Below are positions 35,367-44,397 of a stretch of DNA of 64,000 nucleotides, one piece after another. The translations under genes were made by a program, and so were the position numbers. The notes below the pieces were generated by a model. The model worked only from the letters and a program-made list of their open reading frames with translations. It was not told the origin of the DNA and made no database searches. How positions within the stretch are numbered: the first letter of the stretch is position 1; each line of letters opens with the position of its first letter. This stretch comes from Paenibacillus antri (GTDB lineage Bacteria > Bacillota > Bacilli > Paenibacillales > YIM-B00363), in assembly GCF_005765165.1 (NCBI RefSeq), contig NZ_VCIW01000009.1, positions 168,095 to 232,094 on the forward strand, read 5' to 3'.

Positions 35367-36377
35367 ATGAACTGGGTATTCATGAACAGCTTGCAGAAGC
35401 GGACGGAGGAGGGCGGCGTCGTCCAAGCGCAGGTCACGATCGGGGAAGACTCCGGCGTATGGCATGTGTATTGGAACGAGCCGGACGAGAGCGGGGAGAC
35501 GACGGAGATGTGCTGGTTCGAGGGCGCCGGATGGAACGAGATGCTGACGGCGTTCCGCGGGCAGCTGCTGCAGAAGATGTCCGAAGGGTACGCGCCGCTG
35601 CTCGACAACGTGACGGGCGACGTGCAATCGCTCAACGGCCGCTCGGAGTGGGTGCAGAAGCTGCAATATTACGGCGACGCGTTCAAGAACGAGGCGGTGT
35701 ACGAGGCGCTTCGGGAGTGGCGGCGGAAGCAGGCCGGCAAGGAAAACAAGGCGCCGTACATGGTCGCGACGAACCGGCTGCTCGGCATGCTGAGCGCCTT
35801 CCTGCCGCAGACGAGGGACGAGCTGCTGCAGCTGCCGGGATTCGGGCCGTTCAAGGCTGACTTGTACGGCAAGGAGCTGCTAGCGATTACGGGCGCGGCG
35901 GCGCGGGAGACGACGTTCCCGCTCGATTGGGTGCCGGAACGCATCGACTACGCCCAGTACAAGCTGTGGCTGCATCAGCAGCAGGAGGCGTTCGTCGAAC
36001 GGGAGCGGCAGCGCAAGGAGCAGCGGAACGCGGTGCTCGAGGCGGCACTGAACGGCACCGACCTCGAGACGCTCAAGACGAACGCGTCGCTGCCGCGGCG
36101 GGAAGCGCTGGCGCTGCTTGAGGAGCTGGAGAAGGAAGGCTACGACGTCGAGCCGGTCATCGCCGTCGAGACGAAGGACGTGCCGTCGGAGCAGCAAGCG
36201 CGCGTGCTTCAGCTGTTCGGTCAGGCGGGCGACCGGTACCTGAAGCCGATTTTGCAGAAGCTGAACGAAGAGGAGCTGTGGAAGGACGTCCCGTCGGACC
36301 GCGCGTACGAATGGCTGCGGCTGCTGCGCATTCGCTTCCGCCGGCAGAAGGAGGCGACCGCGGCGAAGGCGGGGTGA
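35367..36377 (+). CDS. HRDC-domain protein
   Basis: A 336-residue cytosolic protein. The N-terminal 110 residues are a small alpha/beta domain (VFMNSLQKRTEEGGVVQAQ, WHVYWNEPDES). Residues about 115-190 form an HRDC domain (VYEALREWRRKQAGKENKAP, MVATNRLLGMLSAFLPQTRD, LLQLPGFGPFKADLYG), a nucleic-acid-binding module of RecQ helicases and RNase D. A charged helical region follows (ERERQRKEQRNAVLEAAL) and a RQC/winged-helix-like end. There is no helicase or nuclease part, so a role in DNA or RNA binding is all that can be said. ATG 35367 follows GAAGGGGAGTTTTGACGG. Confidence 0.85.
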   Translation: MNWVFMNSLQKRTEEGGVVQAQVTIGEDSGVWHVYWNEPDESGETTEMCWFEGAGWNEMLTAFRGQLLQKMSEGYAPLLDNVTGDVQSLNGRSEWVQKLQYYGDAFKNEAVYEALREWRRKQAGKENKAPYMVATNRLLGMLSAFLPQTRDELLQLPGFGPFKADLYGKELLAITGAAARETTFPLDWVPERIDYAQYKLWLHQQQEAFVERERQRKEQRNAVLEAALNGTDLETLKTNASLPRREALALLEELEKEGYDVEPVIAVETKDVPSEQQARVLQLFGQAGDRYLKPILQKLNEEELWKDVPSDRAYEWLRLLRIRFRRQKEATAAKAG

Positions 36378-36387
36378 CGGACGGAGG

Positions 36388-36509
36388 ACGATAGCGGGAT
36401 AGAGCTAGACCGGTAGAGAGCAGTAACCTTGACCCGTGAGACGGACGCATGGAAAGAAGCGACCTCTTACGGGTCATTCGGTTGTTTTCTCGGGTGCCCC
36501 GCCTATCGT
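36388..36509. other. Nested inverted repeats, candidate structured RNA
   Basis: Directly after the HRDC gene, ACGATAGCGGG (36388-36398) can pair with CCCGCCTATCGT (36498-36509), GAGA with TCTC, AACC with GGTT, and TGACCCGT (36430-36437) with ACGGGTCA (36469-36476), all correctly nested. No reading frame of note exists here. I know no riboswitch or RNA family that it matches. Confidence 0.55.
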
Positions 36510-36567
36510 TCCCAATCCGGGTGCATAAGTTTGCGCAGGTCGAGCAAGCGGCAAGCCATCCCAATGG

Positions 36568-36596
36568 TTGCCTAGGGTACCTTTATCTTTTAAAAT
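36568..36596 (+). promoter_or_regulatory. Promoter of the AraC-type sensor gene
   Basis: TTGCCT and TAAAAT are separated by exactly 17 bases, 45 bases upstream of the start codon. The expected transcription start near 36603 falls on the palindrome at 36604. Confidence 0.72.
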
Positions 36597-36603
36597 GTCC
36601 ATA

Positions 36604-36617
36604 GGAAAGCGCTTCCC
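36604..36617. promoter_or_regulatory. LacI/CcpA-type operator at the AraC-gene promoter
   Basis: GGAAAGCGCTTCCC is a near-perfect palindrome around GCGC that differs from the cre pattern only in the outermost T and A. It covers the expected transcription start of the AraC-type gene, a position typical for repression. Confidence 0.65.
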
Positions 36618-36640
36618 CTCAAAGAAAAGGTGGTGTGGAC

Positions 36641-38902
36641 ATGAAGAAAAATTGGTACCGCCGCATGCTGCTTTCGTATTTTCCGATTTTCTTCTTTACG
36701 GTGACGATTCTGATCTTCCTGTCCCTGATCCTCGTGAACGATATTTCGCATAAGGAAACCGTGAAGGCCGACCGATTGTCGACGGATTATATGCTGGACC
36801 GTCTGTCCCGATCGTTGCGAGCGGTCGAGATGGACGTGCTCGAGGAGCTCGAGAAGAACGACCGATACCGCGACGCGCTGAACGCGAGAACGACGCGGGA
36901 AGATCGTCAGGTCGTCATCGACGTGGCGGACAGCATGAGAAAGCTGATGGCGAACGACGGCTTAATCCATTCCATTTATATTTACAGACTCGAAGACAAG
37001 CAAGTGCTGACGACGAGCGGTCTCGTCGGTTGGGAAAGCTTCGCCGATCGGGGCTTCGTCGAGCGGGCGATGGAACGTCCGGAGTTCCGCGGTTGGTCGT
37101 CCATTCGGACGTACCGCGAGTTCAGCATCGATCAGGAGCGGCGCGTCGTCTCCATGTATAAGCGGTGGCCGCTGCCCTTCGGCTCCGAGGGGTTGTTCGT
37201 CGTCAACGCGGACGTCTACTCGATCGAGCAGATGATCCGGTCGATGAACGACGGCGACGTCTCGTTCGTGGACGTTCGCGACGAGAACGGAAGCTTGTTG
37301 TTCTCCACCCGTTCGGCGGAGCGGGAAGAGTCGGCGGCGACGGGCGGCAAGGTGCTTAATCGGGCGACGTTCGAACAGCTCGGGTGGACGTTCGAAACCG
37401 GCATCGCCGCGGGGCAGATGTTCATGTGGGTTTCGGTCATTTCCTACGCTTGGGTCGGGGTCGGCTTGGTGACGATCGTCTTCGCCATTTTCTATATTCT
37501 CTATATTACGAGGAAGAACTATCAGCCGATTCGGGTCATTATGAATCGGATCGAATCGATCCGAATGTCGGAGAACGACTTCGGACTGAAGATGGATGAG
37601 CTGTCGGTCATCGACCAGACGCTGGAGAAGCTCATTCGGCAAACCGAAGATTTCGAAAAGCAGCAACGCGAAAATTTGCTCGTCCAGCGGCGTCAGCTGT
37701 TCCACGATATGATGCAGGGCCTCGCCAAAGAGACGGCGGCCGAGCGGCTGAAGAAGCTGGGCATGCTTCCCGAGGCGAAGCGGCTGCAGCGATTGGCGTT
37801 CGTCGTCGTCGAGATCGGACATTATCGGGACTTCAGCCGGGCGTTCTCCGCGCGGGATCAGCATACGTTGAAATTCGCGCTCACGAACGTATTGCAGGAG
37901 CTGGCGCAGACGGAAGGGATGTACGCCTGGGCGGAATGGATCGCCGAAAATCGGATGGGGGTCATCGTCGGATGGAACGGGGAGCCGTCGTCGCTTCGGG
38001 AGACGATTCGACGGTTCGCCGATAAGGGCCGGGATTGGGTGGCCGAGCATCTGCGGTTGTCTTTGTTTTTCGCCATCGGATCCGTCGAGCGAGATTGGGA
38101 GGGAGTCGGTCGATCCTATCGCGCGGCGCTCGACGCGCTGTCGCACAAGATGTCGCTCGGCAAAGAAGCGATTCTGATGAGCGAGGACCTGCCCGGGGAA
38201 ACCGGACGGCAATGGTATAAATATATCCAATCCGCCGCCGAGCTCGTGAAGGCGTTCAGACTGCTGAACGCCGAGTGGCGCGATTCGCTCGACGCGATGT
38301 TCGATCAGATGGCGGCGGATCGTCTGAAGGACGAGGATATCCGAACGGCGCTGCGGACGTTGATGGATATGCTCGGAACCGAGCTGGCGGAGATGTCGCC
38401 GGAGCTGCAGGCGCATTTCCAAGCTCCGGAAGCTTCCGAGGCCGCAGAGGAGGAAGCGGCTACGCTCGCGGAGCTCAAATCGAGGATGTCGGAACGTTTG
38501 ACCGAAATTTACCGCACCTACGTCGCGCACAGCGAAACGAAAAACCATCTCGCGATGATCAAGGAATTGAAGGCTTATATCGAGGAACATTTCGAGAATC
38601 CCGACTTGTCGTTGAAGCATCTGAGCGATCGATTCCATATCTCGGGCAAGTACGTCAGCTACCTCTTTAAAGAAGCGTTCAATATGAAGTTCGTCGATTA
38701 TCTTGCGGAGCTGCGAATGGATCGCGCCGAGCGGCTGCTGGCGGAGACGGAGGAATCGATCCAACGCATCGCCCTTCAGGTCGGGTACGCCAACTCCATA
38801 ACGTTCGGCCGCGTGTTCAAGCGCCTTGTCGGCGTGACGCCGGGGGATTACCGCAAGCTGAAGCTGAAGCCCGGAACGACGCGGATTTCAAGCGATATTT
38901 GA
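36641..38902 (+). CDS. Membrane-bound AraC-family sensor/regulator
   Basis: A 753-residue one-protein sensor and regulator. A first membrane helix (YFPIFFFTVTILIFLSLILV, about residues 13-32) and a second (WVSVISYAWVGVGLVTIVFAIFYIL, about 262-288) enclose an extracytoplasmic Cache-like sensor. A HAMP-like and helical region follows, then a C-terminal AraC DNA-binding domain (LKHLSDRFHISGKYVSYLFKEAF and IALQVGYANSITFGRVFKRLVG). This architecture is common in Paenibacillus beside sugar ABC loci and probably senses the sugar outside the cell and activates the genes from 39116 on. I prefer ATG 36641 because AAGGTGG would abut GTG 36635. Confidence 0.93.
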   Translation: MKKNWYRRMLLSYFPIFFFTVTILIFLSLILVNDISHKETVKADRLSTDYMLDRLSRSLRAVEMDVLEELEKNDRYRDALNARTTREDRQVVIDVADSMRKLMANDGLIHSIYIYRLEDKQVLTTSGLVGWESFADRGFVERAMERPEFRGWSSIRTYREFSIDQERRVVSMYKRWPLPFGSEGLFVVNADVYSIEQMIRSMNDGDVSFVDVRDENGSLLFSTRSAEREESAATGGKVLNRATFEQLGWTFETGIAAGQMFMWVSVISYAWVGVGLVTIVFAIFYILYITRKNYQPIRVIMNRIESIRMSENDFGLKMDELSVIDQTLEKLIRQTEDFEKQQRENLLVQRRQLFHDMMQGLAKETAAERLKKLGMLPEAKRLQRLAFVVVEIGHYRDFSRAFSARDQHTLKFALTNVLQELAQTEGMYAWAEWIAENRMGVIVGWNGEPSSLRETIRRFADKGRDWVAEHLRLSLFFAIGSVERDWEGVGRSYRAALDALSHKMSLGKEAILMSEDLPGETGRQWYKYIQSAAELVKAFRLLNAEWRDSLDAMFDQMAADRLKDEDIRTALRTLMDMLGTELAEMSPELQAHFQAPEASEAAEEEAATLAELKSRMSERLTEIYRTYVAHSETKNHLAMIKELKAYIEEHFENPDLSLKHLSDRFHISGKYVSYLFKEAFNMKFVDYLAELRMDRAERLLAETEESIQRIALQVGYANSITFGRVFKRLVGVTPGDYRKLKLKPGTTRISSDI

Positions 38903-39048
38903 AAATGGTTTAGCATGCGAATACGGTTTCATTTTCCATATTAAGGGAATTTCCGCCCCGGTTTATGCATGGGAAACTAGTTTATTGCCGCTCGCCCGGA
39001 TGCCGTGCCATACTGGCGTCATTCCGATCGGGCCGTCTCCGCCTCGGT

Positions 39049-39062
39049 TGTAAGCGTTATCG
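39049..39062. promoter_or_regulatory. cre-like catabolite repression site
   Basis: TGTAAGCGTTATCG matches the cre pattern TGWAANCGNTNWCA except at the last base. It lies 54 bases before the binding-protein gene, where CcpA could repress the sugar uptake operon. I see no clear sigma-A promoter in the 213-base gap, in keeping with dependence on the AraC-type activator. Confidence 0.6.
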
Positions 39063-39115
39063 AATGCGGCGGACGCCTGTGCGGTACAACTTTACTTGTA
39101 TAAGGGGTTGGAACA

Positions 39116-40735
39116 ATGATCGGCATCAGAAGAGCAAAAGTCGCTCCGGCAACGAAACGAGCGGCAACGGCGTTCGGACTGGCCTGCACCTTACTGCTCG
39201 CGGCATGTTCGAACGCGGCGCCCGAAGCGGCCGAAGGCACGGACGGCGCGGCGAAGGGAGAGCGGGTGACGCTGAAGGTCGAAGTGTTCGACCGAGGCAA
39301 CTCGCCGGCAGGCAGTACCATCACGGATAACTACATGACGAACCTCATTCAAGAACGATTCGGCGACCCGAACGGCATCGACATGGAATACGTGCCGGTG
39401 CCGCGCTCCGAAGAGGTAGAAAAGCTGAACGTCCTCATGGCGAGCGGCGGCGACGTGCCGGACATCGTATTTACGTACGATCCGAATACGTTCAACCGGT
39501 ACGCCGAGCAGGGCGGATTGACCGACGTCGGCGCGCTGCTCGACGAGCACGGCCCGAACCTGAAGGCGTTCCTCGGAGAAGACGTGTTGGCGTATGGAAA
39601 ATACAAAGGCGTGCAGTACGCGATTCCCGCCAAGCGCTCGGTCCTCGGGAAATACGCTTCCTTCATCCGACAGGACTGGCTCGACAAGCTCGGGATGCCG
39701 GTGCCTCAGACGACGGAGGAGCTGTATACCGTGTTGAAAGCGTTCAAGGAGCAGGATCCCGGCGGCACGGGCGGTCAGGTCATTCCGCTCGGCATGACGA
39801 TCGCCTCCGCGCAATACGAGCCGCTCATCTGGTCGTTCATCAAGCCGACGACGGAGGAAGAGAAATATACGCTGACGCAGCAGCTCGGCTCCAACGATTA
39901 CCCGACGCTGCTTCCCGGCTTCAAGGATGCGCTGCAATTCATGAACAAGCTGTACAACGAAGGTCTGATGAGCAAGGACTTCGCGTTGGACAAAGATAAA
40001 AAGAAATTAGGCGAAGACGTCTCGACGGGGAAGATCGGCTTCTTCAGCGAGGACGATATCAATCCGTTCTATGATAATGGCTCCTATGAGACGCTGCAGA
40101 CGAACGTACCCGGCGCCATTCTCGCTCCTGTAGACGTATACGCCAACGAGGAAGGAAAGCACGCCAAGCCGATGTACGCGCCGAACGGCATGTACATCAT
40201 GATCCCGAAATCGAGCGAACGCGCGGTCGAGGCCATCAAATACTTGGACTGGATGGCGACCGCCGACAACCTGTTCGAATTGCAGAACGGGGTCGAGGGC
40301 GAAAACTACACGATGGTCGACGGCATCCCGGTAGCTGTGGAGAACCCGACCGAAGAAGCGGCGAATCGGCTGTATAACGTAGGCGATATGGTGATCGTGT
40401 CGAACGGCAAGCAGCTCGGAAGCATGGAATTGAACCTGAAGGCGCGCGCGATGCAGATGCCGCCGGAATTTCAAGACGAGGTGGACGCCGCGCAGCGGGT
40501 GGCCAACACGGACGTGTTCGCGCCGGTGCTGCTCGACCGGCCGATCGCGGCGCAGACGAAATACGGCACGACGCTGCTCGACAAGTTCAACGAGATGATC
40601 GTCAAGACGACGATGGCGAAGCCGGAACAGTTCGAGAGCGTCTACGAGACGATGTTGAAGGATTACATGGCGAGCGGAGGCCAAGCGATTCTGGACGAAC
40701 GGAAGGCTGTTTATCAAGAGATGAAGGCCGACTAA
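39116..40735 (+). CDS. Sugar-binding lipoprotein of ABC importer
   Basis: A 539-residue lipoprotein of the LipO/YtcQ type. A basic start and hydrophobic segment lead to the lipobox LLAAC with the lipidated Cys at residue 31. The mature part has the usual long Paenibacillus-type binding-protein features (GDVPDIVFTYDPNTFNRYAE, QGGLTDVGALLDEHG, QDWLDKLGMPVPQTTEELY). It delivers an oligosaccharide to the two permeases downstream. ATG 39116 follows AAGGGGTTGGAACA. It is the first gene after the AraC-type regulator and a cre-like site. Confidence 0.94.
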   Translation: MIGIRRAKVAPATKRAATAFGLACTLLLAACSNAAPEAAEGTDGAAKGERVTLKVEVFDRGNSPAGSTITDNYMTNLIQERFGDPNGIDMEYVPVPRSEEVEKLNVLMASGGDVPDIVFTYDPNTFNRYAEQGGLTDVGALLDEHGPNLKAFLGEDVLAYGKYKGVQYAIPAKRSVLGKYASFIRQDWLDKLGMPVPQTTEELYTVLKAFKEQDPGGTGGQVIPLGMTIASAQYEPLIWSFIKPTTEEEKYTLTQQLGSNDYPTLLPGFKDALQFMNKLYNEGLMSKDFALDKDKKKLGEDVSTGKIGFFSEDDINPFYDNGSYETLQTNVPGAILAPVDVYANEEGKHAKPMYAPNGMYIMIPKSSERAVEAIKYLDWMATADNLFELQNGVEGENYTMVDGIPVAVENPTEEAANRLYNVGDMVIVSNGKQLGSMELNLKARAMQMPPEFQDEVDAAQRVANTDVFAPVLLDRPIAAQTKYGTTLLDKFNEMIVKTTMAKPEQFESVYETMLKDYMASGGQAILDERKAVYQEMKAD

Positions 40736-40819
40736 CGACAGACTCGAATACGGGCTCGGCGCGGGACGGGGCAGCCTTGTTCCGCGTCGAACGGCCTGGC
40801 GCATAAGGAGGAATCCGCA

Positions 40820-41722
40820 TTGAGCTGGAACGTATATCTCCGCAGGTATTGGCAGCTGTACGCCTTGCTTGCCCTGCCGCTCGCCTATTTCGTCATTTTC
40901 AAGTACGGGCCGATGTACGGCATTCAGATCGCATTCAAGGACTTTAACTTCTTTCAAGGCATCGAGGGCAGCGAGTGGATCGGGTTGGAAGCGTTCCGGG
41001 ACATTTTCCGGATGCGCGATTTCTACATCACGCTGCGCAACACGTTGATGCTCAATTTTCTAGACCTGCTCGTCTCGTTCCCGGCGCCGCTCATCCTGGC
41101 CATCCTGTTGTACGAGATGAGGCTGGTCTGGTTCAAGAAGCTGTCGCAGACGATTTTGTATATTCCGCACTTTATTTCTTGGGTCATCATCGGCGGCATC
41201 GTATATCAAGTGTTCGGCACGCAATCCGGCATGATCAACAACGTCGTTACCGCGCTCGGTTTCGATGCGATCCCGTTCCTGACCGACAAGGGCTACTGGC
41301 TGACCACGTACTTGGCGGTCGGCGTCTGGCAGAGCGCGGGCTGGGGTACGATCATTTACTTGGCGGCGCTCACGGGCATCAACAAGGAGCTGTTCGAAGC
41401 GGCGGGCATCGACGGGGCGGGCCGGCTGAGACGAATCTGGCACATCACCCTTCCCGGACTGAAGCCGACCATTCTCGTGCTGCTGATCATCAATCTGGGG
41501 CATATGATTTCCATCGGCTTCGAGCGGCCGTACGTCATCGGCAACTTGGCGGTCCGCGAATATTCCGACGTGCTCAGCACGTTCGTCTACCGGGTCGGAC
41601 TCGAATCCGGCCAATATACGCTGGCGACCGCGGTCGGGTTGTTCCAGGCGGTCGTGGGTCTCGTTTTCGTATTAGGGGCTAACTACGCTTCTAAGAAGCT
41701 TACCGACGAGAGCATTATGTAG
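40820..41722 (+). CDS. ABC transporter permease (LplB type)
   Basis: A 300-residue permease with six membrane segments; the start WQLYALLALPLAYFVIFKYG and the segment PMYGIQIAFKDF are characteristic of the LplB/YteP group that imports pectin- or rhamnogalacturonan-derived oligosaccharides. The EAA loop is FEAAGIDGAGRLRRIWHI. Translation starts at TTG 40820, 7 bases after AAGGAGG. It follows the binding protein after 84 bases without a terminator. Confidence 0.93.
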   Translation: MSWNVYLRRYWQLYALLALPLAYFVIFKYGPMYGIQIAFKDFNFFQGIEGSEWIGLEAFRDIFRMRDFYITLRNTLMLNFLDLLVSFPAPLILAILLYEMRLVWFKKLSQTILYIPHFISWVIIGGIVYQVFGTQSGMINNVVTALGFDAIPFLTDKGYWLTTYLAVGVWQSAGWGTIIYLAALTGINKELFEAAGIDGAGRLRRIWHITLPGLKPTILVLLIINLGHMISIGFERPYVIGNLAVREYSDVLSTFVYRVGLESGQYTLATAVGLFQAVVGLVFVLGANYASKKLTDESIM

Positions 41723-41758
41723 CGTTGCGAATCCGATTACAGGAAAGGAGCGGACGCG

Positions 41759-42631
41759 ATGAGAACGCATACGTCCGACCGCGTGTTCGACGCCGTCAAC
41801 TTTATCGTGTTACTCGCCTTCACGTTGATCTGTCTGGCTCCGTTTCTTCACATAGCGGCCATATCTTTGAGTTCGGCGGGGCCGATCCTATCCGGGAAGG
41901 TGAGCTTGCTTCCGGTCGAGTTCACGACGGAAGCGTACGCCAAGGTGTTTACCGACGCTTCGATGATTCGTTCCCTCGGGTTTACGGTGATGCTGACCGT
42001 CTTGTACACCTTGTTCTGCATGCTGTTATCGATCGCGGCGGGGTATCCGCTGGCGAATAAGAAGCTTAGAGGACGCAAGGGGCTTATGCTGATCGTCGTC
42101 GTCACGATGTTTTTCAGCGGCGGCCTCATTCCGGAATATATTTTGGTGAGAAGCCTGCATTTGCTCGATTCGATCTGGGCGCTGGTGCTGCCGGGATTGA
42201 TTAACCCGTTCTATCTCATCATCCTGATTTCGTTCTTCGCCAACATTCCGGAAAGCCTGCAGGAGTCCGCGGAGATCGACGGCTGCAGCCACTTCCGAAG
42301 CTTGATCGGCATTATGCTGCCGCTGTCGATGCCGGTCATCGCGACGTTGAGCTTGTTCTACGCGGTAGGGCGATGGAACGGCTTTACGGATACGCTGATG
42401 TACATTAACAGTCCCGAGCTGTATCCGTTGCAGCTGAAGCTGTATCAATTGATCCAAAACAATATGATCACGGATTTGCTCCAGATGGAGGGCGCGCAGA
42501 TGGCGCTCGTCGTCCCGGAAAGCTTGAAGGCGGCCAGCGTCATCTTCGCCACCGTGCCGATCTTGATCGTGTATCCGTGGCTGCAGCGATATTTCGTGAA
42601 CGGCGTCATGATCGGAGCGATCAAAGGATAG
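41759..42631 (+). CDS. Carbohydrate ABC transporter permease (LplC/YtcP type)
   Basis: A 290-residue permease, partner of the preceding one. It shows DAVNFIVLLAFTLICLAPFLH at the start and an EAA loop (QESAEIDGCSHFRSLIGI). The subfamily pairs with LplB-type permeases, and the ATP-binding subunit is again missing from the locus. ATG 41759 follows GGAAAGGAGCGGACGCG. Confidence 0.93.
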   Translation: MRTHTSDRVFDAVNFIVLLAFTLICLAPFLHIAAISLSSAGPILSGKVSLLPVEFTTEAYAKVFTDASMIRSLGFTVMLTVLYTLFCMLLSIAAGYPLANKKLRGRKGLMLIVVVTMFFSGGLIPEYILVRSLHLLDSIWALVLPGLINPFYLIILISFFANIPESLQESAEIDGCSHFRSLIGIMLPLSMPVIATLSLFYAVGRWNGFTDTLMYINSPELYPLQLKLYQLIQNNMITDLLQMEGAQMALVVPESLKAASVIFATVPILIVYPWLQRYFVNGVMIGAIKG

Positions 42632-42642
42632 GGGGAAACCAT

Positions 42643-44397
42643 GTGGGGATATACGAGAAGCTTGCCGTCCTGAACGACGAATGGGCCGCGCGCGGCATGG
42701 AAGGGCAGGTGCTCGACGCCGAGAGCCGGTTTTACGGCGGGATCGTCGATCCGGCGAACGGCATCGCCTGGCCGAGCCATGGCGGAACGCCGCTGACGAT
42801 GGGCGTGTGGACCGCCGCGCTCGCGTGCGAGCGGTCGCGGTATTACCGGGACCCGGAGCTGCTTCGGCGTCTTGCGCTGAGCGCCCGCTTCCTGCTGCGG
42901 TCCCAGCATGCCGACGGCACGATCTCGCCGCCGTGGACCAATTTGCACTCGCCGCCGGATACCGCCTTCGTGGTCGGCGGCCTCGCGCAGGCATACGAGC
43001 TCCTCGCCGACTGGGAGCCGGCCGACGAGGCGGCCGCGGACATTCGGACATTTTTGGAGCGGACGATTCCCGCGCTGCTGACGGGCGGGTGTCACACGCC
43101 GAATCATCGCTGGGTGCTCACGGCGGCGCTAGGGTTCATGTACAAGCTGACGGGCCGGGAGGAGCTGAAGGCGCGCGCGGACCGGTGGCTCGCGGAAGGG
43201 CTCGACTGCACGGAAGACGGCGAGTGGACCGAGCGGAGCAACGGCATCTACAACGCCGTCAGCGATATCGTGCTGTATTACGCCGCTGAGCTGTTCGATC
43301 GGCCCGAGCTGCTGGAGCCGGTGCGGCGCAATCTGCGGATGATGGCGTATATGATCCATCCGAACGGCGACGTCGTCACCGATTATTCCGGGCGGCAGGA
43401 CTTCGGCGCCGCCTCCGATCTGAGCTCTTATTATCTCGTCGCGAAGCTGATGGCGAACCGGGACGACGATCCGTTGTTCGAAGCGATCGCGGAGCTGGCG
43501 GGGGAGGCGCTGAAACATCCGGGCGGCCTGCCGAATCAGCCGATGCTCGGGCTGCTGCGGTATCCGGAGCTTCGGTCCGGTACCGTTCGGGCCGGCCGGC
43601 TGCCGGAGAGGTATCGGGTCGTCGTGAACGGCGCCTTCCCTCGGGAGCGGTATCTCGACGGCATGGAGGCGGCCGGCCACGGCGGTCGGATTTATCACAG
43701 CAAGCTTCATCCCGAGTTCGGCGCGCCGGTCGCCCGGCACCGGAACGGCGCGACGAGCGCGACCGTCATGACCGAGACGAACGTGTTCTTCGCGCTGCGT
43801 CACGGCGCCGCGCGGCTGCTTGCCGTGCAGCTCGCCTCGTCCTTCGAGCCGGGCTTCGTGAAGATGCGGCGGCTCGAGTCGATCCCGTCCGGCTACCGAT
43901 TGACGGCGGCGGAGCGGAAGGGCTACTACGGCCCCGTCGCGGAGACGGATTTACCGGCGAGCGCGAGGGAGCCGGCGAGCCCGTGGTATTTGCTGCCGCA
44001 TCAGAAGCGGGAGCTGACTCACGAGCAACGGCACGAGGTAGAGCTCGAGCTGACGGAGGACGAGGACGGGAGGGGATGGAGCCTTCGCGTCCGTTGCGCG
44101 CTGCCGGAGCCGTTGCTGACGCAGCTGTCGTTCGTGTTCGAGCCGGAGAGCGAGCTAGTCGGGGACGGACTGTCGCCGGCGGGCGAAGGCGTCGCGTACT
44201 GGGAACGCGGGGCGGTTCGCCTCGCGGCCGGAGACGATTGGGTCGAGCTGGACGGAGGGGCGCGGCATCATACCGCGAGAACGATTAACAACGTAAGCTA
44301 CCCCCCGCATTGCCGGACGCTGCTCGTCAATTTGTTGACGCCCTACGATCATACGATCCGCATTCGAACTTCGCCGACGGGAGGAGGGCAGGCATGA
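42643..44397 (+). CDS. Probable six-hairpin-fold carbohydrate enzyme
   Basis: A 584-residue cytosolic protein. Residues 1-330 are mostly helices arranged in repeated pairs (TMGVWTAALACERSRYYRD, LRRLALSARFLLRSQHADG, DTAFVVGGLAQAYELLADW, NGIYNAVSDIVLYYAAELF), as in (alpha/alpha)6 barrels of glycosidases and polysaccharide lyases. The C-terminal part is beta-rich. I cannot name the family. It most likely trims the imported oligosaccharide together with the GH105-like enzyme encoded next. I chose GTG 42643, 7 bases after a GGGGG run; the nearby ATG 42641 is in another frame. The stop overlaps the next start as ATGA. Confidence 0.75.
   Translation: MGIYEKLAVLNDEWAARGMEGQVLDAESRFYGGIVDPANGIAWPSHGGTPLTMGVWTAALACERSRYYRDPELLRRLALSARFLLRSQHADGTISPPWTNLHSPPDTAFVVGGLAQAYELLADWEPADEAAADIRTFLERTIPALLTGGCHTPNHRWVLTAALGFMYKLTGREELKARADRWLAEGLDCTEDGEWTERSNGIYNAVSDIVLYYAAELFDRPELLEPVRRNLRMMAYMIHPNGDVVTDYSGRQDFGAASDLSSYYLVAKLMANRDDDPLFEAIAELAGEALKHPGGLPNQPMLGLLRYPELRSGTVRAGRLPERYRVVVNGAFPRERYLDGMEAAGHGGRIYHSKLHPEFGAPVARHRNGATSATVMTETNVFFALRHGAARLLAVQLASSFEPGFVKMRRLESIPSGYRLTAAERKGYYGPVAETDLPASAREPASPWYLLPHQKRELTHEQRHEVELELTEDEDGRGWSLRVRCALPEPLLTQLSFVFEPESELVGDGLSPAGEGVAYWERGAVRLAAGDDWVELDGGARHHTARTINNVSYPPHCRTLLVNLLTPYDHTIRIRTSPTGGGQA

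Noticed and set aside
36430..36500. Simple rho-independent terminator after the HRDC gene
   Set aside because: The TGACCCGT/ACGGGTCA helix has a 31-base loop and the following T-rich stretch is short and interrupted; the nested outer helices fit a larger structure better.
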